The notes under the pieces were generated by a model. That model ran no database searches. It was not told where the DNA came from and worked only from the letters and a program-made list of their open reading frames with translations. This document shows positions 49,174-57,838 of a stretch of 64,000 bases of DNA, one piece after another. This stretch comes from Arthrobacter endolithicus (GTDB taxonomy: Bacteria > Actinomycetota > Actinomycetes > Actinomycetales > Micrococcaceae), in assembly GCF_026627425.1 (NCBI RefSeq), contig NZ_JAPNLH010000001.1:248001-312000 (forward strand), written 5' to 3'. Each line of letters starts with the position of its first letter. Position 1 is the stretch's first letter. The position numbers and the translations under genes were made by a program.

Positions 49174-51168
49174 GTGTCTTGGTGGTCTACAGTTCCGCTG
49201 CTCGCCGCCGCGGCAGCGATCTTTTTTGTGCCCGGTGCGGTCATCGCCTGGGCCAGTCGCGTCCGCGGATTCGCACTGGTTGCCTTGGCGCCGGCCCTGA
49301 CGGTGACTTCAGCCTCCGTGGCGGCCATGGCGGTACCATATCTGGGACTGCAATGGTCCGTTTTTGTAGTCCTTGGGTTCTCTCTGGTGCTGGCGGCAGT
49401 GGCGTTTCTGCTTTCCCATGGCACAGCCCGACGCTGGCCCGGCCCTCGCCGTCGAGGATACGGCTGGGTCGTGCCCCTCGCCGAAATGATAGCGGTGGCC
49501 CTGGGGGCGCTGTTGGTGGGACGGCGGCTGGTCTACGCTTTCGGAACGCCTGGAGCCATTTCACAGACTTTCGATAACGTTTTCCATCTCAACGCCATCC
49601 GTTACATCGTAGACACCGGCTCGGCTTCATCACTGTCCATTACAACATTGACCGGTGGAGGCTTTTACCCAGCGGCTTGGCATGACATGGTGTCCCTCCT
49701 GATCGATGTCACGGGGACTCAGATTCCGGTCGCGGTAAATTTAATAAACATCTGCATAGGTGCTCTCGTTTGGCCTGTCGGCTGCATCTATCTGGTCCAG
49801 CAGATTGTCGGGCGAAGAGCATTGCCCAGTATCATCGCTGGAGTCCTCTCGGCCGCTTTCGGGTCCTTTCCACTCCTGATGCTGGACTTCGGTGTGCTGT
49901 ATCCGAATGTGTTGGCCATTAGTTTGCTGCCGATTGCTCTCGGCGCCAGCCTGCAGGCCCTCGGCGTAGCCCGCGAGCGGACTGCTTCTCCCGTCGTGAG
50001 CTGGCTCCTCCTCTTAGCCGTGTTGCCCGGGATGACCTTGGCGCACCCGAGCAGCACAATGGCCCTTGTCGCACTGCTGGTGCCGGTACTGCTGGGGATC
50101 TGGTGGCGTGAGGTTCGCCCGCGCCTAGGCCGATGGCGGGCAACCTGGAAGCAGCTGGCCCTGTACGTCGTGGCAGTCCTCGTGAGCGCTGCGGTACTCC
50201 GGGTCGTATGGCAGTCAGTTCGTCCGCCAGAGTCGGCTTCCACTTGGACTCCCGTGGAGACGACAGCCAACGCTATCGGCGAGCTGATAGCGAGCGCCCC
50301 GTTGGGGCGTCCAGTGTCCTGGCTGGTCTTGATCTTGGCGGCAGTGGGGATCACCACCTTGCTGGCCCGCCGCCAACACCAGTGGTTGGTGGGCATGTAT
50401 GGAGTGTTGGGGGCGCTTTTCGTCATCGTCGCCTCGTTCCCCGTCGGTCCGCTGCGCACGTTCTACACCGGGGTCTGGTATAATGATCCGCCGAGGTTGG
50501 CGGCCTTGCTGCCCGTTGCCACCCTTCCCCTAGCTGTGGTTGGTGCCATGACCGTGCTGGAATGGGCCTACGGACGATGGGGAGAGCAGCTGCTGACAAC
50601 CTTTCACAACAGCCGCCCAAGCCAGCAAGGGAAGTTTGATGGGAAGCTCGTGACGCGCTGGGGAGGTGTCGCTGCGCTGGCGGTGTTGACGGTGGCCCTG
50701 ATGGCAGGGACGCAGCAGACTAATGTCCGAGTGGCGGCCAAGCACGCTGCCGCTTCCTACCAGCTTTCTGCAGAATCCCCTCTGTTGTCCGTGGACGAGA
50801 AGAAGCTTCTGGAACGGCTGGACGAGGAAGTTCCCGTTGGCGAGGTTCTAGCGGGAAACCCATGGAATGGCAGCGCGCTGGCATATTCTATTGCGGACCG
50901 ACGGACGATCCAGATCGGTATTCTAGGCAAACTTCCGGTCGGTGCCACTGAAATTTATGATCGGCTCAATGACGCAAAAACCGACCCTGACGTATGTCCA
51001 GCGGTGCGGAGCCTGGGGATACATTACGTGTTGGACTTTGGCCATCAAGAGGTCCACGGGCAAGACCATGGCTTCCAAGGACTGGACAACTTGGGCACGA
51101 GGGGCGTTGCAACGCTGATCGACCACGAGGGTCAGGCAAAACTCTACAAATTGACGACCTGCTGGTAA
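49174..51168 (+). CDS. DUF6541-family multi-pass membrane protein
   Basis: 664 aa from GTG 49174 (GAAGGTTATTTAC upstream). Eleven or so membrane helices, first STVPLLAAAAAIFFVPG. The architecture and the start MSWWSTVPLLAAAAAIFFVP are like DUF6541 proteins of actinobacterial surface-glycan loci, which may be GT-C-like; a loop after the early helices (FDNVFHLNAIRYIVDTGSAS) carries acidic residues compatible with a GT-C active site. The C-terminal extracytoplasmic part (about 520-660) ends with a folded domain. Function unproved; lipid-sugar glycosyltransferase is the best guess. Confidence 0.75.
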   Translation: MSWWSTVPLLAAAAAIFFVPGAVIAWASRVRGFALVALAPALTVTSASVAAMAVPYLGLQWSVFVVLGFSLVLAAVAFLLSHGTARRWPGPRRRGYGWVVPLAEMIAVALGALLVGRRLVYAFGTPGAISQTFDNVFHLNAIRYIVDTGSASSLSITTLTGGGFYPAAWHDMVSLLIDVTGTQIPVAVNLINICIGALVWPVGCIYLVQQIVGRRALPSIIAGVLSAAFGSFPLLMLDFGVLYPNVLAISLLPIALGASLQALGVARERTASPVVSWLLLLAVLPGMTLAHPSSTMALVALLVPVLLGIWWREVRPRLGRWRATWKQLALYVVAVLVSAAVLRVVWQSVRPPESASTWTPVETTANAIGELIASAPLGRPVSWLVLILAAVGITTLLARRQHQWLVGMYGVLGALFVIVASFPVGPLRTFYTGVWYNDPPRLAALLPVATLPLAVVGAMTVLEWAYGRWGEQLLTTFHNSRPSQQGKFDGKLVTRWGGVAALAVLTVALMAGTQQTNVRVAAKHAAASYQLSAESPLLSVDEKKLLERLDEEVPVGEVLAGNPWNGSALAYSIADRRTIQIGILGKLPVGATEIYDRLNDAKTDPDVCPAVRSLGIHYVLDFGHQEVHGQDHGFQGLDNLGTRGVATLIDHEGQAKLYKLTTCW

Positions 51169-51235
51169 ACGGCCCCTTGTCCGCTTCGGCCGCGGTCTTT
51201 GGGGGCGCAACCGGGAGTGGGGGTGCCCCGCAGGC

Positions 51236-53059
51236 TTAGGAGCCGACGGCGGTCCAGCCAAGGTATTGCTGGAGTCGGCCGTCGGTTCCGATGCCGAAGA
51301 GGGTCAACGTGCCATCTGTCTGGGCCAAACAGGCGGGCAGGCCGATGATGTTACTGGGTAGCTCAACCCATTGCGGGGCAAGTCCCGTCACGTCAGCCGC
51401 GCTTACAACCACAACGGATCCGGTCGCGGTGCGGGCTGCCAGGAATAGGCACTGTTTGGTCCGCGAGTCTGGGGCTGCTGTAGGTTGACCTTGTCCGGCA
51501 GGGCCGCCGAGGTTCATAACTACAGGGAGCCAGCTCCCATCGACGACGGATTGGACCGAAGCTAATAACGTACCGTCGACGGGACGGCGGTAATAGACCT
51601 TGAGCAGGTCAGCACTATCTCTGATTGCCTGCGGCGCCCCAGCCGGAGCGGAGGAGGGGAATTGGGGGTCGTAGCGGAGCGGGCCGTTCGGAAGGTGCTG
51701 GTACCAGTGAGCTATCCCAGAGTTGCTGCCGGCAAAAAGCTCGATCCTGTCGTCGGCTGTCAGAACGGGGGAGGAACACTCGTTGAGCAGACCTGAGCCA
51801 TCCGGCAGATCCTGCCATTCGCCAAAGCTACCGTTGGGAACGGTCTGCGAGGTGATGCTCATCCCGCCACGGGCATTCCGGCTAAATAGTACTAATGTAC
51901 CGTCCTGGTTGTTGCTGGCGGCAGGGACGCCCGTTGCACCTCCGGCAGCAGCGCCGTCGGCATTTCCTAGCGTCAGCCAGGCAGAGAAGGCTAGATCGGG
52001 GCCCGTCTGGTAGGCGGTGGTGATGTCATGCGTGTCGAGCCGCAATCCAAAGACCTGAAGACGTCCGTCCGCATTGGTACCGACAGTCAGACAGGGTGAA
52101 ATTGGGCCGCCGCCGATCCCCTCCGGTCCACTCCACGGTTGGTCCCCGGAGTCCTGATGCCAAGCCAGCACCTGGTTGTTTTGGACAGCGAAGGCCCAGC
52201 TCCGTCCCTGCGGGTCACGTCCTATCCAAGCGTTGCCAGGGGGCCACCGGTAATACATTGACGCCGTCCAACCAAGATCTTGCGCGAGCGGATCGGACTG
52301 CTGGTAGGTGCTGAAGACACTGGCTTTTCCAGCCGAGGCCTCCACGGTCAGGTTGGACTGGGAATCCTCGATACTGTAGCAGCGGTAATTTATGAGCAGC
52401 GCATGATGGTTACCACCGGGGCCGTTATATCCGTTCACTGCCTCGCCCACGAACCGGGCGGCCGCTACGTGGTCCGCGTGTTCCAGCCGTCCCAGCTCGT
52501 CTGGTAAAGGATCCTGGGCCCTTATGATCGTGGGCTGGAACATATCCATCAGCGATGTCAGCATGCCAACGAGCGCTTCCCTGGTGTAGGTGCAGCTCAG
52601 ACCTACCGGACTGTCATCTGGAACGATCGTTGGAACAGTGGCATAGCTGCCGTTGAAGAGATTTGTCAGGGCCTGAAGATGATTCTGGTCGCCGCCATCA
52701 GGCAGGCAGAGGAAGACCAGCTCGACTGGACTTACCGACCCGATGAGGGTGGCCAGCTCCACGGCCCTGCCACTAACTGGCAGCGCCCTGCGCTGCCAGT
52801 TGTCCGGGAGGCCAGCCATCTGGGCGTATGCGGCGCGTTCGCCGGCTTGGCGGTCACGGGCGTATTGTTCCCTGGTGCGGTCGGGCAGTCCATTATTTTC
52901 ACCGGCGGTCAGGTATACAGTGCGGTGCGGGCGTCCCGCCGCAATCCAGTCGCTAAGGTCTGGATTCTGGAAAAATAAGTCATCGTCCTGATGGGCGACG
53001 AAGCTCAAAGAACTGCCCGCTGGCGAACCCTCGAAAATCGGGTAAACCGAAGCGCCCAT
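51236..53059 (-). CDS. PIG-L family deacetylase with C-terminal propeller-like repeats
   Basis: 607 aa from ATG 53059 (GAGGAAGG upstream); an upstream GTG/ATG start at 53134 is rejected. N-terminal PIG-L/LmbE domain (about 1-265): metal-binding FVAHQDDDLFF (H23, D25, D26), RTREQYARDRQAGERAAYAQ and EHADHVAAARFV (second metal site near 194-198). The family consensus AHPDDE is changed to AHQDDD. The rest (about 270-607) holds repeated Trp- and Asp-rich strands (e.g. WHQDSGDQPW, WQDLPDGSGL) like a sialidase/fucose-lectin beta-propeller. No signal peptide is seen, so export is doubtful. Probable de-N-acetylase of a sugar precursor. Confidence 0.8.
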   Translation of the reverse strand: MGASVYPIFEGSPAGSSLSFVAHQDDDLFFQNPDLSDWIAAGRPHRTVYLTAGENNGLPDRTREQYARDRQAGERAAYAQMAGLPDNWQRRALPVSGRAVELATLIGSVSPVELVFLCLPDGGDQNHLQALTNLFNGSYATVPTIVPDDSPVGLSCTYTREALVGMLTSLMDMFQPTIIRAQDPLPDELGRLEHADHVAAARFVGEAVNGYNGPGGNHHALLINYRCYSIEDSQSNLTVEASAGKASVFSTYQQSDPLAQDLGWTASMYYRWPPGNAWIGRDPQGRSWAFAVQNNQVLAWHQDSGDQPWSGPEGIGGGPISPCLTVGTNADGRLQVFGLRLDTHDITTAYQTGPDLAFSAWLTLGNADGAAAGGATGVPAASNNQDGTLVLFSRNARGGMSITSQTVPNGSFGEWQDLPDGSGLLNECSSPVLTADDRIELFAGSNSGIAHWYQHLPNGPLRYDPQFPSSAPAGAPQAIRDSADLLKVYYRRPVDGTLLASVQSVVDGSWLPVVMNLGGPAGQGQPTAAPDSRTKQCLFLAARTATGSVVVVSAADVTGLAPQWVELPSNIIGLPACLAQTDGTLTLFGIGTDGRLQQYLGWTAVGS

Positions 53060-54002
53060 GGCCTTCCTCTGTTCCACTTGACAGCAGTATGCGCTTTCGT
53101 GGGAGCCAGTAACTGACCATCGATTCCGGAGCACAACGCATTATCACCGAGATTATATCGCAAATCTGCTCATATTACTGGTACTGGATAGTGGCCGATT
53201 TTACGTTTCCTGCGGTGTCTGATGGTAGCGAGCGGGTTCTCACACGGTTCCGGTGAGTGGGAAAGAGGGCATCGCCGGCGGAGTACGCGCCTCGCCTGGT
53301 CAGTGGCGCGTAGCGACTTCCACCGGTCCGTCCACATGGTGATCGACGGCGGTGACGTACTCATCGCCACCAGCGCTGTATACAGACGAAATCTTGGCGC
53401 AGCGCACTTGTGCGGGAACGAAATACTGGCCAGTGTCTTCTTGTCGGATGACGTGGTGCCAATCAAGACGTCAACGTAGGGATGAGTGCAGCGTCCGCAG
53501 GTTTCTGGCACGTGCTGCGATTAATGTCCGGCTTCTGGGCCGTCGCGGTGCCAATTACCAAGCGGGCCACAGCTAAAGAGATTCTTCCCGTTGGGCACGG
53601 GGGCGACAGTTGTGGGCGATTGCCCGGTGCTTTGCGCTGCGTGTTAGCCGGAGGCACCTATTTACCCTTACGAGGATTTCGTGTCTCAGGGTGCACTGGT
53701 TATTGATGATGAATCCAGGTGGGGTGCACGTCTCGAATATTCGGGGTCGATACAACGATCGCTAGAACTCGTCGGGTTGGCGTGGGTATCGGCGTTAACA
53801 TCGGACGCGGAGACGCTCCCGGTATCGCCGTATGGACACACATGTGGGAATGTGCGTGTTTGGACAAGCTCGAACCGCGGAGCACGGCGATAATGGATGT
53901 TTCGGTCTGGTCTCTGAACTACTTCGGTTCAGCTATTATGGCCTTGCGCTGTCACATTTGGTTACAGCGTGAACAATCGTCATCAACGCATCTGGGGAAT
54001 AC
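53060..54002. other. 943-bp stretch with no confident gene (possible remnant DNA)
   Basis: Only short open frames, none with a recognised product, a good ribosome-binding site and natural ends together. Base composition is a little lower in GC than the flanks. A possible -10 TATTAT (53934-53939) and small hairpins lie near the start of the following repeat-protein gene. It may hold a decayed gene between polysaccharide modules, or just long regulatory DNA. Confidence 0.6.
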
Positions 54003-55067
54003 ATGAAAAAGTACAGAAAAGGGATTGCTGCGGCCGCCGTTGGCGCTGTGTTTGCAACTCTGATCATTGGAAGTGCAGGGCCAGCCATGGCAAAAGGAAG
54101 CGAAATTGGCGGCTCCGGCAACCGTTTCTTCCTCAACGACCAGTTTTCCGGCAACGCCAATAATGTCTTTAGTTATGGCGACGCGGGCGACCGCATATAT
54201 GTGGGCGACTGGGACGGAAATGGAACGGACACCATCGCTATCCGCCGGGGCAACAAATTCTTCGTCCGCAACTCCAACAGCAGCGGGCCAGCAGATTTTG
54301 TCTTTTCATATGGCGACCCCGGAGACGAGATCCTTGCCGGAGACTGGGACGGCAATGGAACGGACACCCTGGCCGTCCGGCGGGGTAACACGTTCTTCAT
54401 CAAGAACAGCGTCTCCTCCGGGTTCGCGGACAGCGTCATCAGCTACGGTGATGCCGGAGACACGGTTCTGGTCGGAGACTGGGACGGAAATCGGACCGAC
54501 ACACTTGCCGTCCGACGCGGTAACGGTTTCTTCGTCAAGAACAGCATTTCCAGTGGCTACGCGGACAGGGTCTTCAGTTACGGTGATGCCGGAGACACGA
54601 TCTTGGTTGGAGACTGGGACGGGAATAGGGCCGACACCCTAGCCGTCCGTCGCGGCAACACCTACTTTCTGAAGAACTCCCTCAGCGGTGGCTACTCCGA
54701 TACCGTGTTCGGATACGGTGAGGCTACTGACACCGTACTCGTTGGAGATTGGAACGGGAACGGAACAGCGACTATCGGCGTCCGTCGCGAAGCTCCGTCG
54801 TTTACGTATTCCGGATACGGCGACTCGGTAATTAACATCAGCAAACCAGGAGGAATTAACGCCTCCGCGCTGGCCAGTATTAGTTATTCTGGCGGTGGCT
54901 ACTTTAGCATTTGGACACTTGATGCCCGCGGGCAGGCAAATGACCTCTTAGTTAGCGCCTTCGGCTCGTATTCCGGAACGGTTATTTTTGATAATTGGGA
55001 CTGGATGGCTAAGTCGACCAGCCTTGAAATCCATGCTTCCGGACCTTGGACGATCACAATCCGCTGA
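54003..55067 (+). CDS. Secreted FG-GAP-like repeat protein with C-terminal beta domain
   Basis: 354 aa. Signal peptide 1-30 (basic n-region, AVFATLIIGSAGPAMA, cleavage after A30). Five tandem repeats of about 45 aa (residues 39-263) with pattern GNxFFxxNSxSSGxADxVxS, then YGDAGDxxLVGDWDGNGTDT; the DWDGNGTDT part resembles calcium-binding FG-GAP/VCBS loops. C-terminal 90 residues (SGYGDSVINISKPGG, then SIWTLDARGQANDLLVSAFG) form an apparent beta-sandwich domain seen in other actinobacterial exported proteins. Role unknown; cell-surface or wall binding is inferred. RBS is GGGGA before the ATG. Confidence 0.85.
   Translation: MKKYRKGIAAAAVGAVFATLIIGSAGPAMAKGSEIGGSGNRFFLNDQFSGNANNVFSYGDAGDRIYVGDWDGNGTDTIAIRRGNKFFVRNSNSSGPADFVFSYGDPGDEILAGDWDGNGTDTLAVRRGNTFFIKNSVSSGFADSVISYGDAGDTVLVGDWDGNRTDTLAVRRGNGFFVKNSISSGYADRVFSYGDAGDTILVGDWDGNRADTLAVRRGNTYFLKNSLSGGYSDTVFGYGEATDTVLVGDWNGNGTATIGVRREAPSFTYSGYGDSVINISKPGGINASALASISYSGGGYFSIWTLDARGQANDLLVSAFGSYSGTVIFDNWDWMAKSTSLEIHASGPWTITIR
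54117..54785 (+). repeat. Five tandem 45-codon repeats in the secreted protein gene
   Basis: Approximately 135-bp units (first 132). The encoded D-W-D-G-N-G-T-D-T loop recurs almost unchanged. Substitutions between units are mostly synonymous or in loops, which suggests selection plus duplication. Confidence 0.85.
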
Positions 55068-55078
55068 CCATCGGTAGT

Positions 55079-55110
55079 GGCCGGTGATGGCACTCAAACC
55101 ATCGCCGGCC
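55079..55110 (+). terminator. 12-bp hairpin after repeat-protein gene
   Basis: Arms 55079-55090 and 55099-55110 (GGCCGGTGATGG/CCATCGCCGGCC, one G-T wobble) with an 8-nt loop, 12 bases after the stop. Probably the terminator for the upstream gene; no T-run. Confidence 0.65.
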
Positions 55111-55536
55111 GCGGGCGTCCCTAACGCGGCTCGGTCCGTGGGTTCCGCGTCCACCGTGTCAGCTCCTCGATCAGCTCCGAGTACCGCAGCTCGAATCAAA
55201 CCCAATATCTGCACGGCGTCCTGCAGGCAGACACCGAATCCAGACAGGGATCACGCCATCAGCGCCTCCCGAAAATCTGCGCGGCTTAGGCATTAAAAGC
55301 ATCGAAGGATTCGACTACTCAAATGCCCGATTCCCTGAGGCCGAAGGGTCCGCAGCCTTTGGGTGCTTCAAGTTCACCAACCAGGCCCGGGACCTGCTTC
55401 TATATGAGGATGTGGGCACTGGCACCGGGACACCGCTTTAGCGGCACCCGCATGCCAACAGGGCTAAGTAAATACAGTCCAAGCCGGCAAGGAGCCGGCA
55501 ACTGCGGCGCTGGCTGGACGATAACCAGCGCTAGAG
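55111..55536. other. Gene-free stretch with a C-terminal-like open frame
   Basis: A plus-strand frame is open from about 55088 to the stop at 55439-55441 without a good start. Its last 45 codons (FDYSNARFPEAEGSAAFGCF and beyond) look more protein-like than the rest and may be the end of a decayed gene. Two hairpins follow (GCCGGC/GCCGGC near 55485; GCGCTGG/CCAGCGC near 55510), possibly terminators for the converging glycosyltransferase operon. Confidence 0.45.
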
Positions 55537-56424
55537 TCAGGCTCCGAGGCCGTGCCTCAATAGTTTGCCGAGCGTCCGACTATCCCGGGAGAGTCCGGCC
55601 CGCGGGGCGAGGAGCAGTGCGTGGGCCCTTGAGGTCAACCGCAGCCTGGCTGCGGCTGAGGCCTTTCGCCAGCCCAGTGCCTGGACCTGAAGACGAGCTT
55701 TTTTGTAGTAGTCGCGTTCGCCATCGAACCGCGACCCGTCCACCAATTTCTCAGATGAGGCGCTCTTTGAATGCCGGCGATAGGAAAAACACAAAGTCGG
55801 TTCCAACAGCAGGGAGGCACCCTTGGCGAGCATGTCGACAATTAAGGCAAGGTCCTGGATCACGGCGTAGTCGTCATTAAAATCAACGTCGCGTATTTTT
55901 GACGTACGGAAGACCAGCGATGGCCAGTAGAGCCAGTCGCCATACATAAGGCTGCTAACTAGCGGTTCACCTTTAAGAATGCGGGGACCCACGCCGCGGG
56001 GCCGGACAAGCCGCTGTTTCACGGTATCGGCGAGCGTGCTGACGATCCTGCCTCCGTCGTCAATGATTTGAACGCCGGGCTGGACGATGTCCGCGTCCGG
56101 AAACTGCCGGAGGGCATCGAGAACTGTACTGACATAGTTCGGCAGCAGAACGTCGTCGCAGCCCAAGATGGTAATGAAATCCTCAGAGGCGAGTGCTACA
56201 CAGGTACGGAAGTTCGCCGTTATGCCTTCGTTTCGATCCTTGCGGATATAGGAAACGCGCGGATCGCCGAGCGCAGAGAAGTAGCCGGCGATTGACTCGT
56301 CGGGATACGCGTCGTCTACAACAGTCAACAGCCAATTCCCATTGTGCTGGGCGAGAACGCTTTCGACTGTCTCCTTGAGGAAGGCCGGAGAGCCCCAGAA
56401 TGGAATAAGTATGTGAAGAGGCAT
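55537..56424 (-). CDS. Family 2 glycosyltransferase
   Basis: 295 aa. GT-A N-terminus LHILIPFWGSPAFLKETVES, nucleotide-binding TVVDDAYPDE, metal-binding ILGCDDVLLPNY and an acceptor-side YWPSLVFRTSKIRDVDF. C-terminal basic helices suggest membrane-edge association. It is last of a three-gene minus-strand unit (DPM-like GT, DUF2304, this). Sugar and acceptor cannot be deduced. Start ATG 56424 lies 45 bases after the DUF2304 stop. Confidence 0.9.
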   Translation of the reverse strand: MPLHILIPFWGSPAFLKETVESVLAQHNGNWLLTVVDDAYPDESIAGYFSALGDPRVSYIRKDRNEGITANFRTCVALASEDFITILGCDDVLLPNYVSTVLDALRQFPDADIVQPGVQIIDDGGRIVSTLADTVKQRLVRPRGVGPRILKGEPLVSSLMYGDWLYWPSLVFRTSKIRDVDFNDDYAVIQDLALIVDMLAKGASLLLEPTLCFSYRRHSKSASSEKLVDGSRFDGERDYYKKARLQVQALGWRKASAAARLRLTSRAHALLLAPRAGLSRDSRTLGKLLRHGLGA

Positions 56425-56469
56425 GTGGAAATATCACGATTTCTTTGTGGACGAAGACCGGACGGACGA

Positions 56470-56859
56470 CTAGGGGGACGGGCGAGGCGGGACTGAACCT
56501 TGAGCCGTGGACGAATCCGCGCCGTGTTCCAAACGCTCAACCTGGGTGCGAAGAATTGCGACTTCTTCTGCCAAGGTCCGCGTTTCGTCCTCTGCACCGG
56601 AAATCTCCCACGACAGGTGTAGGCAAACTCCCAGCAGAAGCAGGATGCTCAGGATGAAAATCAGGTTCGATGGAAGAGCGATACCGACCCATTGAGCGAC
56701 TATCCCGAGCAGCTGGGGCCACGCGGCCAGCACCAGCGTGGCTAGGCCGACCACCAACCACAGCAGAGCATATTTTTCCCGAAGCTGCTTTCGACGGACC
56801 ATCTCGAGGACGACTGCAACGATAATGAGGCACAGAATAAACGCGGGCAGATTCCCCAA
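56470..56859 (-). CDS. DUF2304 membrane protein
   Basis: 129 aa from TTG 56859, supported by AAGGAG 8 bases upstream and 3-base spacing from the previous gene. Three membrane helices (about 3-20, 30-49, 62-83), then a charged coiled-coil tail (DETRTLAEEVAILRTQVERL). DUF2304 genes regularly accompany dolichyl-phosphate-mannose synthase-like GTs, as here, and probably help attach the product to the membrane. No enzymatic role known. Confidence 0.87.
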   Translation of the reverse strand: MGNLPAFILCLIIVAVVLEMVRRKQLREKYALLWLVVGLATLVLAAWPQLLGIVAQWVGIALPSNLIFILSILLLLGVCLHLSWEISGAEDETRTLAEEVAILRTQVERLEHGADSSTAQGSVPPRPSP

Positions 56860-56862
56860 TTG

Positions 56863-57600
56863 CTACGCTCCTTCAGCCGTAAAAACGGTAGATTTTTTGC
56901 GGGCCAGGGCAAAAAGCAGCGCGAAGACTGATCGGCCCAGATAGAGAGCGGCCTTCAAGGGATTGTGACTGGGTTGCCCGCCTTGCCGCGGTCGCATCTC
57001 AACGGGAACCTGAACGACGGAACAGCCAGACCGGACGGCCACGACGAGTGAATCTATCGTGTCACCCAAGTACTCAGCAGGGTAATGGTCCAGATACTGT
57101 GCCATTGCGTGTTCATTAGCCGCACGGAAACCCGACGTTACGTCAGTCAGTTTTGTTTTTGCCAGCAGGGAAATAGTGCCGGCCAACATGGCCATCGCCC
57201 ACTTTCGAGGGCCCTTCACCTGATAGTCACCGCGCTCAGCGAAGCGGGCGCCAATGGAAATATCGGCCTGGTCCAATCCTGCCAGCACGCGATGGATGTC
57301 GCGCGGATCGTGTTGGCCATCGGCATCAACTTGAACAACCTTCGGATATCCGAGCCGGGTTGCGTATTTAAAGCCCGCCCGCATGGCTCCGCCTACTCCG
57401 AGGTTGAACGGCAACGTCATAACCGTCGCTCCGGCATCTCGGGCAACGTCGGCAGTGCGGTCGGTGGAGCCATCGTTGACGACCAGCACCGCGTAATTCT
57501 CAGCCAGAGCCAGCACTTCACGTACTGTGTTTCCAACGGAATCGGCTTCGTTCCAAGCGGGCATGATCACCAGTGCGCTGGCCCGATCAGAATTTTCCAT
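56863..57600 (-). CDS. DPM1/DPMS-like family 2 glycosyltransferase
   Basis: 245 aa. Polyprenyl-phosphate glycosyltransferase family: ALVIMPAWNEADSVGNTVRE, VVNDGSTDRTADVA, VQVDADGQHDPRDI (metal-binding DxD), and ISIGARFAERGDYQVKGPRK. It should make polyprenyl-phosphate-linked mannose or a related sugar as donor for periplasmic glycosylation. It is the first gene of a three-gene minus-strand operon with DUF2304. The C-terminus has a short hydrophobic stretch but no membrane helix pair. Confidence 0.9.
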   Translation of the reverse strand: MENSDRASALVIMPAWNEADSVGNTVREVLALAENYAVLVVNDGSTDRTADVARDAGATVMTLPFNLGVGGAMRAGFKYATRLGYPKVVQVDADGQHDPRDIHRVLAGLDQADISIGARFAERGDYQVKGPRKWAMAMLAGTISLLAKTKLTDVTSGFRAANEHAMAQYLDHYPAEYLGDTIDSLVVAVRSGCSVVQVPVEMRPRQGGQPSHNPLKAALYLGRSVFALLFALARKKSTVFTAEGA

Positions 57601-57838
57601 AATCTAAAGATCATAGCAAGCCAGAGAGCGACACTGTCAGCGGGAAGGCAGCCTGGATCCGTGGAGGCTGTGCTCGGGGCCGGTGCTTTTTGTTATATCG
57701 ATGCAGGCAGCTTTAAACTCGTCAAACGTGCTGGGCGGCCTCGTCGGGTGCAGATGACCCTTTTAAGGGTGGCGTTCGGCCGCAGACCCTTTGGGTTGTG
57801 TGGACCACGCGCCGATAGATGACAGGAAGAGGACTGCC

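Noticed and set aside
55323-55880. Plus-strand ORF of 185 codons overlapping the glycosyltransferase
   Set aside because: Its second half is antisense to a clear GT2 gene and its first half has no start signal.
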